The position numbers and the translations under genes are program-made. Of a DNA stretch of 64,000 nt, positions 29,151-38,049 are shown in pieces. Position 1 is the first letter of the stretch, and each line of letters begins with the position of its first letter. The DNA lies in NCBI GenBank assembly GCA_009746045.1, contig RPFO01000065.1:5095368-5159367 (forward strand), given 5' to 3'. This DNA is from Mesostigma viride (lineage: Eukaryota; Streptophyta; Mesostigmatophyceae; Mesostigmatales; Mesostigmataceae). The notes under the pieces are model-generated. The model was not told the origin of the DNA and made no database searches. It worked only from the letters and a program-made list of their open reading frames with translations.

Positions 29151-30199
29151 CGGCGTTTGAAATTGATTGATGAACTTCTGTGAACAGCGCAGACAGCGCT
29201 ACCCACAGCGCGTCTGTTCTTGCACAGGTTCCCGTTCCTCGTGACCCTCATGCATCTGGCCAGCTGGTCGACATGACGCCTTAGTGTGATGTTATGCTTA
29301 TGTCGCACAGGCACCCCTCTCTTACGCCCTGCCCTAGCCTGGGACGTCCCGTGACCTCCGCTCAGTTTTTCCCATTCCTCTGAAGACTTTTGGTACACGG
29401 ATTGCGGCGTGCCAATCATAGTTGCCAGGGTGCCCTGTTCTGGGTCCACCTCCTCAAAGCCCAGACTTTTGTAGTAGGACACCAGATTCCTGCCTTGGGA
29501 CACCACGTTCGCTTGTTGTGTGATAAACGGGTCTCCTCTGGGGGTCGTGGCCACCAACATCCTGGTCAAAGCGTCTTTGAACCCTGACAGGTATCTTCTG
29601 GCCTCTTCCGGGTCCGTGTATGTTGGAGGAGGGGGGAGACGGGAATCACTCCGAGTTACAAGTGAGATAGTAGAGTTGGGAGCAACCTCTCGCACCAGCC
29701 CGGCAAACGTTTTCATGGCCAACTTGCCCAGCCCCTTCATGGCGATTGTCTCCTCGTCGGTCGGCTGGTATTTTAGGGGGTCGGAATGGGGGGATGCGCG
29801 GGAGTAAAATGAATGGATCACGCGGTTGTTGGGATTCTCGATGTCAACTCCCGATTTTAAGAACAGCAGTTGTGCACCGGTTCGAGGATGCGGCACAGTC
29901 ACTTCGACGGTGCCCCTGCTTCGATGCCACAACATGCGCAGGGGGGTTCCTTCCAGCGTCCGGCCCGTGTCCAACTGTCCTTTTTCTGCGGTACCTAAGG
30001 TGGTGGATGGCCCCGCGACATCTGTCGACTGCGCTGGGGTCACCGCTTGGGACACAGGCATGGTGCTCGTCATGAAAGCCGCGAAATCGGCCATGGACGG
30101 CATGTCCCCGCCCCGAGCGCGCTTGGATAAAACATTATAAGAACTCAGGGATGGCCGGTCCGCCGATGGGTCTTCATTTTTCTTGCGCTTGGGGGGCAT
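29129..30199 (-). CDS. GNAT-like protein with C-terminal zinc motif
   Basis: This 356-residue protein has a basic N terminus (PPKRKK), a Ser/Thr/Pro-rich linker to about residue 75, and then a domain with features of GNAT acetyltransferases. KGLGKLAMKTF (155-165) resembles the acetyl-CoA-binding loop and helix, and VSYYKSLGFEEVD (240-252) is the typical last helix-strand. The C terminus carries C316-x-R-x-T-x2-G-x2-C326 ... C337-x2-H340, the motif seen in three other genes here. TATATATAT lies just upstream of the start (30202-30210). Acetylation of a protein or metabolite is the family role; the acetyl-CoA loop is not a perfect match, so this is tentative. Confidence 0.55.
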   Translation of the reverse strand: MPPKRKKNEDPSADRPSLSSYNVLSKRARGGDMPSMADFAAFMTSTMPVSQAVTPAQSTDVAGPSTTLGTAEKGQLDTGRTLEGTPLRMLWHRSRGTVEVTVPHPRTGAQLLFLKSGVDIENPNNRVIHSFYSRASPHSDPLKYQPTDEETIAMKGLGKLAMKTFAGLVREVAPNSTISLVTRSDSRLPPPPTYTDPEEARRYLSGFKDALTRMLVATTPRGDPFITQQANVVSQGRNLVSYYKSLGFEEVDPEQGTLATMIGTPQSVYQKSSEEWEKLSGGHGTSQARAGRKRGVPVRHKHNITLRRHVDQLARCMRVTRNGNLCKNRRAVGSAVCAVHRSSSINFKRRHRSPFS

Positions 30200-30201
30200 G
30201 T

Positions 30202-30230
30202 TATATATATTTCAATGCTGGATATAAATT
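30202..30230. promoter_or_regulatory. divergent TATA-like promoter
   Basis: TATATATAT (30202-30210) stands 3 bp from the start of the minus-strand gene at 30199. GATATAAATT (30221-30230) precedes the ATG at 30251 of the plus-strand gene. Confidence 0.5.
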
Positions 30231-30250
30231 CACAGTCTAAAGGTGAGGAC

Positions 30251-30799
30251 ATGCACATGATTGTCGGCAAAAGGCGCAAGATGCACACGGTTAGGGCCGC
30301 GGACGCGCGATTGTTAGACAGCATTCGTGAGCTCCATGCGACACTGCAGGATCCCTTGCTCACCCCTGCAGTCCGTTCGATGATTCAGAAGACATACAAT
30401 TCGCTGCTAGCCCAGGTGGCCGACGAGGGGGCAGGAGCTCGAAACGCGGGGAGGGTCAGAGTGGGCGCCGGCCTCGTGGCACCTGGCCCCCCGCCACGAG
30501 TCCAGGATTATCACGACCTTCGGGATGAGTACGAGACGCAGCAGGAGCAATTACAGCGCGTGTGGAATATCCTATTGGATGACGATCTAACAAGTGAAGA
30601 GCGTTCCGACTTGGAAAGATTAAGACTGCGACTTCAGACCGATATCGAGCGCGGTGCCGGCCCGTCCTTAGGTCTGATCCCCAAGCTTGTGGCGCCCAGG
30701 CGGAATAAAAAACACCGAGTCGGCCAGACAGGGGTGCGCTTGAAACAGAAAACCACCGCTGTACGTAGACGTCCGCGGCGCCGTCCCCTAGCACTGTGA
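30251..30799 (+). CDS. unknown helical basic protein
   Basis: This protein of 182 residues from ATG 30251 (194 if the ATG at 30215 is used) has two helical segments (SIRELHATLQDPLLTPAV near residues 30-50; LRDEYETQQEQLQRVWNILL near 95-115). They share a 'Q/EL...LLDD.LT..' pattern and may be an internal duplication. The C terminus is strongly basic (KQKTTAVRRRPRRRPLAL), suggesting nucleic-acid binding. I prefer the downstream start because the TATA-like GATATAAATT lies just upstream of it. It converges on the nuclease gene with a 4-bp gap. Confidence 0.55.
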   Translation: MHMIVGKRRKMHTVRAADARLLDSIRELHATLQDPLLTPAVRSMIQKTYNSLLAQVADEGAGARNAGRVRVGAGLVAPGPPPRVQDYHDLRDEYETQQEQLQRVWNILLDDDLTSEERSDLERLRLRLQTDIERGAGPSLGLIPKLVAPRRNKKHRVGQTGVRLKQKTTAVRRRPRRRPLAL

Positions 30800-30803
30800 C
30801 TTC

Positions 30804-31196
30804 TTACTTGACCGCGCAGTTGGTATGGCACAGCAGGAGACGCCTCCAACGGGCGGAGGGCTTGCGCGGGAGTTCGAGGCCCACGCTCTCGTGCAGAGTG
30901 ACGGATATCCTGGCCACCTTGCACACGTCTAGGATGTGTTTCAGCTTCTCGGGCGTCACATTCACGGACCACTCCGCCTTAAACAGGTGCAACTCCTTGC
31001 GGTGGGCGGGGTAATCTTTGCCGTACGATATAAGCTGGCCCATGCCGTACATCCAGTTGCCCCATTCCTTCACCTCTATGATCCTGCCCCCCACGTCATC
31101 CAGGATGTCTATCTTCCCCCCGCGACAAACGACCTCTCTCCTGCCGCCTACCTTGGCATTGTAGGCTGCCTGAACGTCCTTTTCTTTCACAGACAT
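30804..31196 (-). CDS. PD-(D/E)xK-type nuclease-like protein
   Basis: This 130-residue protein shows the core of the PD-(D/E)xK nuclease fold: E5 in the first helix, D30 in KIDIL, E41-x-K43 in RIIEVKEW, and the following GQL (Q54) at the start of the next helix, as in many family members. D30, E41 and K43 would bind Mg2+ and activate water for DNA cleavage. The short length leaves little beyond the catalytic core. A role in viral DNA repair, recombination or degradation of host DNA is possible; the sequence does not say which. The ATG at 31196 gives a complete first helix. Confidence 0.7.
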   Translation of the reverse strand: MSVKEKDVQAAYNAKVGGRREVVCRGGKIDILDDVGGRIIEVKEWGNWMYGMGQLISYGKDYPAHRKELHLFKAEWSVNVTPEKLKHILDVCKVARISVTLHESVGLELPRKPSARWRRLLLCHTNCAVK

Positions 31197-31317
31197 GTGA
31201 CAGGGGAAAGGTACATAAGAATGCGTGTTTTTTTAAATAGTGACATCCGCAGCAGCGATGGCGGTGTGTTATTCCAACTGCGGCCATCGCTGGTGCGTCC
31301 AGCCAGGATATTGAGGC

Positions 31318-32844
31318 TCACCTCCTACGCCCCCTGCTGCTGATACTGCTACTGCTGCTGCCGCCGCTGATGCCGCTGCCACTGCTACTGCTACTGCTAC
31401 TGCTGGGGAGGGAACGCAATGTTCCAGGCTGGGGGCGCGCCTCACGGTGAAGATGGGCCCGCTTACCTGCCCTTCCCGTTGCTGTTTTTGCCTCTGGCGG
31501 GTGACTTATCGTTTTGTCGGGTGCTGGACGGCAGTGTGGTGCTTTCCTTTTTGTTTTTTTGGGGATGGGTGGTTGATCGGGATCTTCGACAATCCTTCCC
31601 GTTGCGGGGTCGATGAAGCACTGTGTGTAGTTCTTACTATCTCCTCTTTTTCCGCCCCGCGCGATGAAGCGATTCATTAGCAGCATCCACTCCGTGGTGT
31701 GCCCTTCTAGTTTGTTTTTGTCGACCTTCGTTACCGCGTCGTCCAGTGAATGCATTAATTCGTGCAAGAGGTTTGCTGCAATATGAACTAAAACATTGTC
31801 GGGAACGACGGCGCCGTCCTCTTGAAACAGAAACTGTTTTTTGTCCATTTGCTTGACTCTCTTTGGAAGAGTTGCATCCCACGCATCCTTATTAATGGCA
31901 ATGTAATTCCGGGCGTGTGGGTGGAGTTCTTGCTCTGACGGATCACAACACACACCCGGCGTGTGGGGGTCTGCCCAATACTGACACATGTATGTGGTAT
32001 TCCAGCCCTCACCTATATATGCCTTATCACCTATATCTGCGTACTTCATGTAATCTGACATCCATATGACAATGGGCCAAACATCTTTCTCTATTTTCCC
32101 ATCAAAAAAAACGTCATTGATAACTTGCAACATGTTTTTGAACCCCTTGTCAACTGCCCACACGTCTTCGATATTCACGGCTCTTTGGAGACGCGTGGGA
32201 TAGACGCGGTTGAGCCTCTCCTCCAACTGCTTCCATCTACGTTCCATCTTTCCACAAACTTTTTCGGAGCCCTTGAGACGGGCCCAGGTGCCTTTCCTCC
32301 GGCCGCTTCTGTCGATGTGTCTTCCATCGTCGTAGATATATTTACATGCTTCTTGGCTATTTGTATTATCCTTCCATCTGTCATACTCCTTCCCCATGGC
32401 CGTCTTGCCGGGGTGAAGCCTTTCATAGAGACGTTGCATGTCCGGTCTTTTGCAGCCAATATCTTCGTCATACTCGCACTCGGGGTGGACGCAATGGTAT
32501 ACGCGGCCCGGGGGCTCATTGCCCCCACTAATACGAGTAGGCGGGTTTGGTTGCATTGGTGGTGTTCGCAGGGGCTGCTGGGCGGGCAAGGGAGGGCGGG
32601 TGCTGGGCGGTGGCGCAGGTTGGGCAGGCGTTGGGGGATGCTTTAGAAGTGATTTTACTGCGGTTGCAAGCAGAGGGGCAGGCAATCGCTGAACTTGCGA
32701 GGGGGGCGCAGGGGTTGCTGGGGGGGCTAGGCGCGGTGGCGCGGGGGCGGGCGTTTGGGGACGCTGACCTTGCGGGGGGGTGTCATCGTCGGACAACTCT
32801 ATGGCGTCATCTATACTGGTACCCCTGTGTGTCCTTTGCGGCAT
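31318..32844 (-). CDS. SprT-like HExxH metalloprotease with Cys-rich module
   Basis: This 508-residue protein has a proline-rich disordered N terminus to about residue 110 and a small Cys module containing C-V-H-PECEYDE. A basic linker and a metalloprotease domain follow, with HELMH at 361-365 and a third ligand candidate H382 in EGHTTEW. The C-terminal tail is Lys/Arg-rich and ends in a serine repeat. The zinc site resembles SprT/SPRTN-type proteases, which digest DNA-bound proteins, with W in place of F after the third histidine. The Cys module and protease order recur in 57958-59376. ATG 32844 was chosen because TATATATA lies 4 bp upstream; the longer frame adds a spurious hydrophobic segment. 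Confidence 0.7.
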   Translation of the reverse strand: MPQRTHRGTSIDDAIELSDDDTPPQGQRPQTPAPAPPRLAPPATPAPPSQVQRLPAPLLATAVKSLLKHPPTPAQPAPPPSTRPPLPAQQPLRTPPMQPNPPTRISGGNEPPGRVYHCVHPECEYDEDIGCKRPDMQRLYERLHPGKTAMGKEYDRWKDNTNSQEACKYIYDDGRHIDRSGRRKGTWARLKGSEKVCGKMERRWKQLEERLNRVYPTRLQRAVNIEDVWAVDKGFKNMLQVINDVFFDGKIEKDVWPIVIWMSDYMKYADIGDKAYIGEGWNTTYMCQYWADPHTPGVCCDPSEQELHPHARNYIAINKDAWDATLPKRVKQMDKKQFLFQEDGAVVPDNVLVHIAANLLHELMHSLDDAVTKVDKNKLEGHTTEWMLLMNRFIARGGKRGDSKNYTQCFIDPATGRIVEDPDQPPIPKKTKRKAPHCRPAPDKTISHPPEAKTATGRAGKRAHLHREARPQPGTLRSLPSSSSSSSSGSGISGGSSSSSISSRGRRR

Positions 32845-32897
32845 TGCTATATATACCATCGTCATAAAAAAAACAAGCAGTGTCATGTATATACGGA
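32845..32897. promoter_or_regulatory. divergent TATA-like promoter between 32844 and 32898
   Basis: Two TATA-like boxes face outward in a 53-bp spacer: TATATATA at 32848-32855 (minus gene) and GTATATAC at 32887-32894 (plus gene), each only 3-4 bp from its start codon. Confidence 0.6.
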
Positions 32898-34250
32898 ATG
32901 TCGCGAGTACAGCCACCCAGAGCCGATCTGTCTAGCCTGACCCCGATCCTCAGGAACCTGGTGGAGCACGTCATGAACGATTATCCGACAATGAACGGCA
33001 TCGTATTAACCCAGGCGCCGAACGAAACTTGGACTGTGGCACTGACATGGAACCCCATCCTGGAGATTAACGCGGGAGGGGCACGCCGGCAACACAACTT
33101 GATTATGGGGCGGCCCGGAGCCGCTGTCGCCTGGCTAATGGATCAGCTTACCCGTCTTCAGACTCCCTTACACCCCAGGGCTCGTGCTGAATTCGTTCTT
33201 GGCCTTCGCGCCCAGGTGGAGGGGGTGCTTCAACAGCCTAACGGGGTACCAAACATACCTTCTCCGGCACCACCTGCGTCATTTGCGAGAGACAGTGATC
33301 GGTCCCGAGCCAGTTCGGTCACTAGATCTAGTCACGATTACGACGAGGAGTACGACCCGGCCGTACCACAGTCCCGACGGATCGCCTGGCCACTACGGGG
33401 GGGGAATCGGGGAGCTGGGGGGGGGCGCGCTCGGGTCACGGCTGCACCCACGACGGTTCAGGAGGGAAATGCCACCGGGGGAGTTGCTACTCGGGCCGCT
33501 ACTCGTAGAGGGGGGGGGAGCAACCGGGGATCCGCTGGGGCCGGTAACAACACAGCTGCGTCCCCTTCCAGGAGTGGGGGGAGCAACCGGGGATCGGATT
33601 GGACCGGTAACGACGCCGCAGCTGTTAGGAGGAACCGTAGCACCGGGGCCACAGCGAGGAGGAGAGCGTCTGCGGGGTCTGGCCCTAACAGGAGTGAGGG
33701 TCGTCGGTCAAACAGTCCTGGAGAAGCGACTAGTGGTAGAGCGAGGGGGCAAGCTACAAATAGACAGCGGCCAACGAGGGCAGTTCGTCCACTGGCACTG
33801 ATGGGCGCCGCCGCGAATGGCGGCCCTGCCGCGAGTAGGGGGGCAAGTCGCGCGATTTCGGTATCGTCTGAGTCCGTGATCGTGCCCGCTCGAAGCGGAG
33901 GTGCAGGCCCCTCTCGAGGGAGGGCTGACGGGAGTGGGACGCGGTCCAGCACGCCCGTCAGTGCTCCGAGGTCTGTATCCGACGAGGACTTTGACCCGCG
34001 GACCGAGGCCCGTCATACAGATTACGACGTTCACGTGCGCGCAAACCGCGCTCGGAGGCAAAGGACTGCCACACCGGAGAATGTCATTATTCCCGGGGCA
34101 ATGGTCACGGTGAGAAGTAGACCCCGTCGCCTCGCCGCAATCATCGCTGAGAGAAATATAGTGCTCAATGACTACTTCATGTCCCCTTCCGATCGGCAGA
34201 GGGTGCTTGAGGCCCTTGAAGAAGAGGAGCGACGGGCCAGGGGGGGGTAA
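32898..34250 (+). CDS. low-complexity basic protein with conserved N-terminal domain
   Basis: This 450-residue protein has a folded-looking N-terminal domain to about residue 105 and a long Gly/Ser/Arg/Ala-rich disordered body. The C-terminal helix is charged (RQRVLEALEEEERRAR). The N-terminal domain aligns by eye with that of 55001-56311: a strand pair, then AVAWLMDQLTRLQTPLHPRA against ARAWAYDQLQHLLNPLTGR, then 'LRAQVEGVLQQ' against 'LNAEVQQLLQI'. Both have long basic tails, suggesting abundant DNA-binding or virion-core proteins. Start: the ATG directly behind the GTATATAC box. Confidence 0.6.
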   Translation: MSRVQPPRADLSSLTPILRNLVEHVMNDYPTMNGIVLTQAPNETWTVALTWNPILEINAGGARRQHNLIMGRPGAAVAWLMDQLTRLQTPLHPRARAEFVLGLRAQVEGVLQQPNGVPNIPSPAPPASFARDSDRSRASSVTRSSHDYDEEYDPAVPQSRRIAWPLRGGNRGAGGGRARVTAAPTTVQEGNATGGVATRAATRRGGGSNRGSAGAGNNTAASPSRSGGSNRGSDWTGNDAAAVRRNRSTGATARRRASAGSGPNRSEGRRSNSPGEATSGRARGQATNRQRPTRAVRPLALMGAAANGGPAASRGASRAISVSSESVIVPARSGGAGPSRGRADGSGTRSSTPVSAPRSVSDEDFDPRTEARHTDYDVHVRANRARRQRTATPENVIIPGAMVTVRSRPRRLAAIIAERNIVLNDYFMSPSDRQRVLEALEEEERRARGG

Positions 34251-34435
34251 TTTACCAACGTCTCACGCCGGAAGAATCTGCCGGCAGCATGGGGCTGTTG
34301 GGTGGAATGTTGGTTGAGATCCGGTAAGGTGCTTTGGGTTTGGGCAACAGCCCCCAACAAGCGACTGGGGGGTCGTGCCTGGGGGGTGGTTATTAACAAG
34401 CATATTATACTTCACGAAAATTCCAGACTGTGTTA

Positions 34436-35446
34436 TCAAGCCTTGATCCTTTCATTGCCCACAGGTCCCTCCAGCCCTCTGGCTGCCAGCCTGTTCTCTA
34501 GCATGAGTCGCTTGTTGTCAAGGTAGACACCCCTGTCAACAGGCTCCTGGGCCATCTTGTGAAGACCCCACTTTTGGAACACGGCGCCCATATCCTTTCC
34601 CATCTCCTGTATGGAGTTCACAACGTTCATGCCACTCGCAATCGAGCGTTCGTGCAATGAGTTCATCAGGTACACGGCCGAGTTCATGGGCCCTTGAAAG
34701 TAGTCGCGCGTCCCCTCGCTCTTCTTGATATCGTGGTGTTCCCTGTACTTCTGCGTGCTCATGCCGCACACGGCCTGGTTGACGTTGGCGTTCACAATGG
34801 CGCAGTTCCTTCCCACCTCGCCCGGCTTGCTGACGGTTTTGATGGCGTCCATGTGCGACTTGGTGGACTCGCATGACTTGATGCGCGGCTCCTCCTTCAA
34901 TCCCTCGGCCCTGTCGGCACGGGCATAGATGTCGTCTGCCAGCGACCGGTCGGCTGCCAGGTAGCGCTCGAGCAGGACGGCCAGGTGGTAGCGGAGGGAG
35001 GCGGCTTTCTTGCCCGGGAGCAGCTGGATGATCTGAATGATGCCCAGCCGGTCAGCGACAGGGGTGTCTCGCTGGCCTGCTCCAGGAAATCTGAGGTTTA
35101 TACAAAGCGTTTGAACCTCTCCATGTGCTCGCTGAAGTCTTGCAAACGTCACGCTGGCACTTGAAGATGCATTTCTGGCAAGTAAGCCGTCTTCCGACAT
35201 GAACAGCACGCACTTGATGATGTCGATAACCGAAATCTTGCCATCCGGCGTCACCCTGATCTTGTCGTGAAAGAGCGGGTCGTCACACCCTCCATCCACT
35301 GGCACGAGGAACCGCACCGGCACCATCATGGCAAATCTACCCAGATAGCAAGAAGTGTTTCCGAGCTGTTTAAACGCAGTTGGCAAATTGTAATGAAATC
35401 GGGGTTCTTTGAACGGAGTTTCTTCTATACGTGAATGCGGGAACAA
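34436..35446 (-). CDS. BRO/KilA-N-like protein
   Basis: This 336-residue protein has a domain from about residue 60 to 175 resembling BRO/KilA-N-type proteins of large DNA viruses: DKIRVTPDGKISVIDIIKCV, a variable middle, then GQRDTPVADRLGIIQIIQLL followed by PGKKAAS and a helix ending RYLAAD. Such domains bind DNA or act in regulation and are often multicopy. The C-terminal half is a helical domain I do not recognise. The first 17 residues are encoded by a segment duplicated at 36780-36828, so the real start may instead be the ATG pair at residues 40-41 (35329/35326). Confidence 0.6.
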   Translation of the reverse strand: MFPHSRIEETPFKEPRFHYNLPTAFKQLGNTSCYLGRFAMMVPVRFLVPVDGGCDDPLFHDKIRVTPDGKISVIDIIKCVLFMSEDGLLARNASSSASVTFARLQRAHGEVQTLCINLRFPGAGQRDTPVADRLGIIQIIQLLPGKKAASLRYHLAVLLERYLAADRSLADDIYARADRAEGLKEEPRIKSCESTKSHMDAIKTVSKPGEVGRNCAIVNANVNQAVCGMSTQKYREHHDIKKSEGTRDYFQGPMNSAVYLMNSLHERSIASGMNVVNSIQEMGKDMGAVFQKWGLHKMAQEPVDRGVYLDNKRLMLENRLAARGLEGPVGNERIKA

Positions 35447-35817
35447 GAGGCCGCTGGATGAGCGGCTTATAGGTCGCAGTGTTTACTCGTAGCTGTTTGG
35501 CTAGAGCTTTTGTGATTAGTAGATGCAATATAGTGCATGGTTGAAAAATGAATTAAATAAAATGTGCGTTCCGCGCTTGGGTTGATTATACCCGGGCGGA
35601 ACGGGGCGTGAGGTGCAGTGCCCCTGAAAAGAACAACCTACGCATTATTTAATACTAGCCGTGCAGATTCGGGATATTCTACCCCCGGTCTGTACGGTTA
35701 GCGTCTTACTAGCATCCACTAAACATAAGGGTTTAATGACGTCAGTTAGCTAGGGATAAGGGAGGTTTTGCGACTAAAAGCCGCTCTGGCTGGTTTTGTC
35801 GGCCTCTTTCTTTGCTC
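35398..35817. repeat. duplicated segment A (420 bp)
   Basis: Nearly identical to 36780-37199 (one mismatch noticed, CCCCC versus CCCTC near 35686/37068). It includes the first codons of the BRO-like gene and its upstream region. Confidence 0.9.
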
Positions 35818-36652
35818 GTTGTCGTTGCGGCGGCAGCCGCAGCTATGGGTGCTGCGGAGCAAAATCCCAAAAGCACTGGTTGCACTGGCCACTTGGCCAG
35901 TGGTGAGACTTCCAGTTGTTAACCGGCCAGGCGTAGTTCCTCGCCCGGTTAACTAAAAGAAAAGAAAAAGATTACCTCCGGTCCGCACCTTTTCCCCAGC
36001 TTGGGGTCTTTGGTGGGCCGGATGCCGTGACAGGTGCTCAACTGTCGCTTGGTCGGCCCAGTGCGCGAGCTGGTGCTCCGTACCTGGGGATGCTTGCACC
36101 CCGGGTTGGAGCCGGATGGCTGGCACTGGCGACCCGTGTCTCGGTCCGCGGCCTGCGGCTTTTTCTTCGGAAATTGCTGCTGGCCAGCAAACTTTGCAAT
36201 TGCCTTCCGCCGAGGGGGGGTGGTTGGGGCTGGGGACGGCGATGGGAAAAGCGTCTAAGCTAGAAATTTTTTCCCCACGCATAGAAACCTCGGGGGGAAT
36301 GCGGTCTTGGCTGAACGGACTCTCGTTCAGCCAGGTGCCTGGGGCTGTGGCCTCGGGCATCCGGGCTGGCGGGGCCTGGGCTAGGTCCACGTTTTTTCTC
36401 GAAGCACCCCGGGTCTATGGGGAGACGGCCATAGCGGTACCGACTCGGGGCCCCGAGAGGGGTCATGATAGGCTGGCCGTGCGCAATCGCAGTGCAAATG
36501 CGCTGGGCCTTTTTGGGCCTGGCCATGCATCCACAGCCGCCGGGCACACGCCTCCCGATGTGGGGGGGCTCCCGTTTTGCGGCAGGGCGGTCACTTGTGA
36601 CAACAAGCAAGGTGGAGTGCGGCTTCAAGGGAAAGCCAGGGCGGGGGTGATT
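35818..36652. other. 835-bp block present in only one copy of the duplication
   Basis: This segment stands between A and B in the first unit, whereas the second unit has only 33 unrelated bases (37200-37232) at the same place. It contains an inverted repeat, GTTAACCGG at about 35918-35926 and CCGGTTAAC at about 35944-35952. The open frame 36116-36670 lacks family resemblance and crosses the block boundary, so I do not call it. It is either an insertion in unit 1 or was lost from unit 2. Confidence 0.55.
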
Positions 36653-36738
36653 GGGCAACGTACTTCATGAAGGGCCTTGAACGGCGTGCCTCCGGGCATG
36701 TCAATTAGTGTCACATGTATGCTTCCACTTATTGTTTT
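36653..36738. repeat. duplicated segment B (86 bp)
   Basis: Identical to 37233-37318, which is the 3' flank of the small membrane gene at 37336-37536. Confidence 0.9.
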
Positions 36739-36779
36739 AATGAAGATGCTGGTTTTTGTGGGAGCTACGTGGGACATGA

Positions 36780-37199
36780 ATCGGGGTTCTTTGAACGGAG
36801 TTTCTTCTATACGTGAATGCGGGAACAAGAGGCCGCTGGATGAGCGGCTTATAGGTCGCAGTGTTTACTCGTAGCTGTTTGGCTAGAGCTTTTGTGATTA
36901 GTAGATGCAATATAGTGCATGGTTGAAAAATGAATTAAATAAAATGTGCGTTCCGCGCTTGGGTTGATTATACCCGGGCGGAACGGGGCGTGAGGTGCAG
37001 TGCCCCTGAAAAGAACAACCTACGCATTATTTAATACTAGCCGTGCAGATTCGGGATATTCTACCCTCGGTCTGTACGGTTAGCGTCTTACTAGCATCCA
37101 CTAAACATAAGGGTTTAATGACGTCAGTTAGCTAGGGATAAGGGAGGTTTTGCGACTAAAAGCCGCTCTGGCTGGTTTTGTCGGCCTCTTTCTTTGCTC
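36780..37199. repeat. duplicated segment A' with a 5' gene remnant
   Basis: Copy of 35398-35817. It carries the first 17 codons of the BRO-like gene (36828 down to 36778, minus strand) joined to unrelated sequence, so it is a truncated 5'-end remnant. Confidence 0.85.
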
Positions 37200-37335
37200 C
37201 CCACCCACCCACCCTTGTCTTGGTTGCCTCTAGGGCAACGTACTTCATGAAGGGCCTTGAACGGCGTGCCTCCGGGCATGTCAATTAGTGTCACATGTAT
37301 GCTTCCACTTATTGTTTTTATTATTGCACGTTACA

Positions 37336-37536
37336 TCAACGCATGGGCCGGCGGAATGTGATCCACATGGCGGCCGCGGTTATCAGCATGAAAAGAACGG
37401 GCAACCCCACCTCAGCGGCAGTCAGCAAAGGTCTAGTGCCACTGTCACGGCTGTGTGGGTCCGTGGGCTCCGGCGCTTTGAGGTCTTGCAGCCCCTCCAA
37501 AATGGGCGGGGTGTCCTCTGCCGTGGACGTGTTCAT
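37336..37536 (-). CDS. 66-residue single-pass membrane protein
   Basis: A short, proline/acid-containing N-terminal tail is followed by a C-terminal hydrophobic helix (about residues 44-60, VGLPVLFMLITAAAMWI) and a basic end (FRRPMR), the pattern of a tail-anchored protein. TATATA lies at 37543-37548, 7 bp upstream of the ATG at 37536, as for other viral genes here, which is the main reason to call so small an ORF. No family is recognised. A small virion-membrane protein is likely. Confidence 0.6.
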   Translation of the reverse strand: MNTSTAEDTPPILEGLQDLKAPEPTDPHSRDSGTRPLLTAAEVGLPVLFMLITAAAMWITFRRPMR

Positions 37537-37560
37537 GGAATGTATATACCCCAGCTAGGA

Positions 37561-38049
37561 TTATTTATTCCGCATCTGCTGTTTGAGATTTACCATCTCA
37601 GTTTCCATCGCGGACACGCGCTGCCTCAGCTTCTCCTCGCGCGCCTGGTGTTCACGCAGCTGCGTCTCCTTCTCCTGCAGCTGCGCCTCCTTTTCCCGCA
37701 GTAGCTCGGCCTGCTGGGCGGCCATCTTCTCCGACTTTTTAATGGCTCGCGAGAACCGCTTCCTCGCGGCCTCCTTGTCCTTCTTAATTTTCCCCTTGCT
37801 CTCCATCAGGTCGTTCTCGACCTTGAAGACACGGAACCGCAGAACATTTACATTGTCGATCCATTCTCGCGGCACCAGGACGCGAGAGGGGGCAGGCCCT
37901 TTGTTCAGCCGGCCAGGGTGCACCCCGCCTAGCGTGAGCATCCCCTCGAAGGCATCCGGCTCCTCTTCCGATTCTCCTTCGCTCTCTGACTCTTCCTCGC
38001 TTTCCTCGCTAGAGGGAGCGACGTTCTCTTTATCCTCGAGGCACGACAT
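37561..38049 (-). CDS. acidic coiled-coil protein
   Basis: This 162-residue protein has an N-terminal Glu/Ser-rich acidic tract (residues 12-35). A short globular segment with REWIDNVNVLRFRVFKVEND follows. A long coiled coil from about residue 85 to the end contains tandem EKEAQLQEKETQLREHQ heptads. The type is common among viral scaffold or structural proteins, but no homolog is known to me. It lies in the same direction as, and 24 bp upstream of, the small membrane gene. Confidence 0.6.
   Translation of the reverse strand: MSCLEDKENVAPSSEESEEESESEGESEEEPDAFEGMLTLGGVHPGRLNKGPAPSRVLVPREWIDNVNVLRFRVFKVENDLMESKGKIKKDKEAARKRFSRAIKKSEKMAAQQAELLREKEAQLQEKETQLREHQAREEKLRQRVSAMETEMVNLKQQMRNK

Noticed and set aside
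36116-36670. 184-codon plus-strand ORF in block X
   Set aside because: It crosses the boundary into duplicated segment B, has no family pattern and no TATA-like box.
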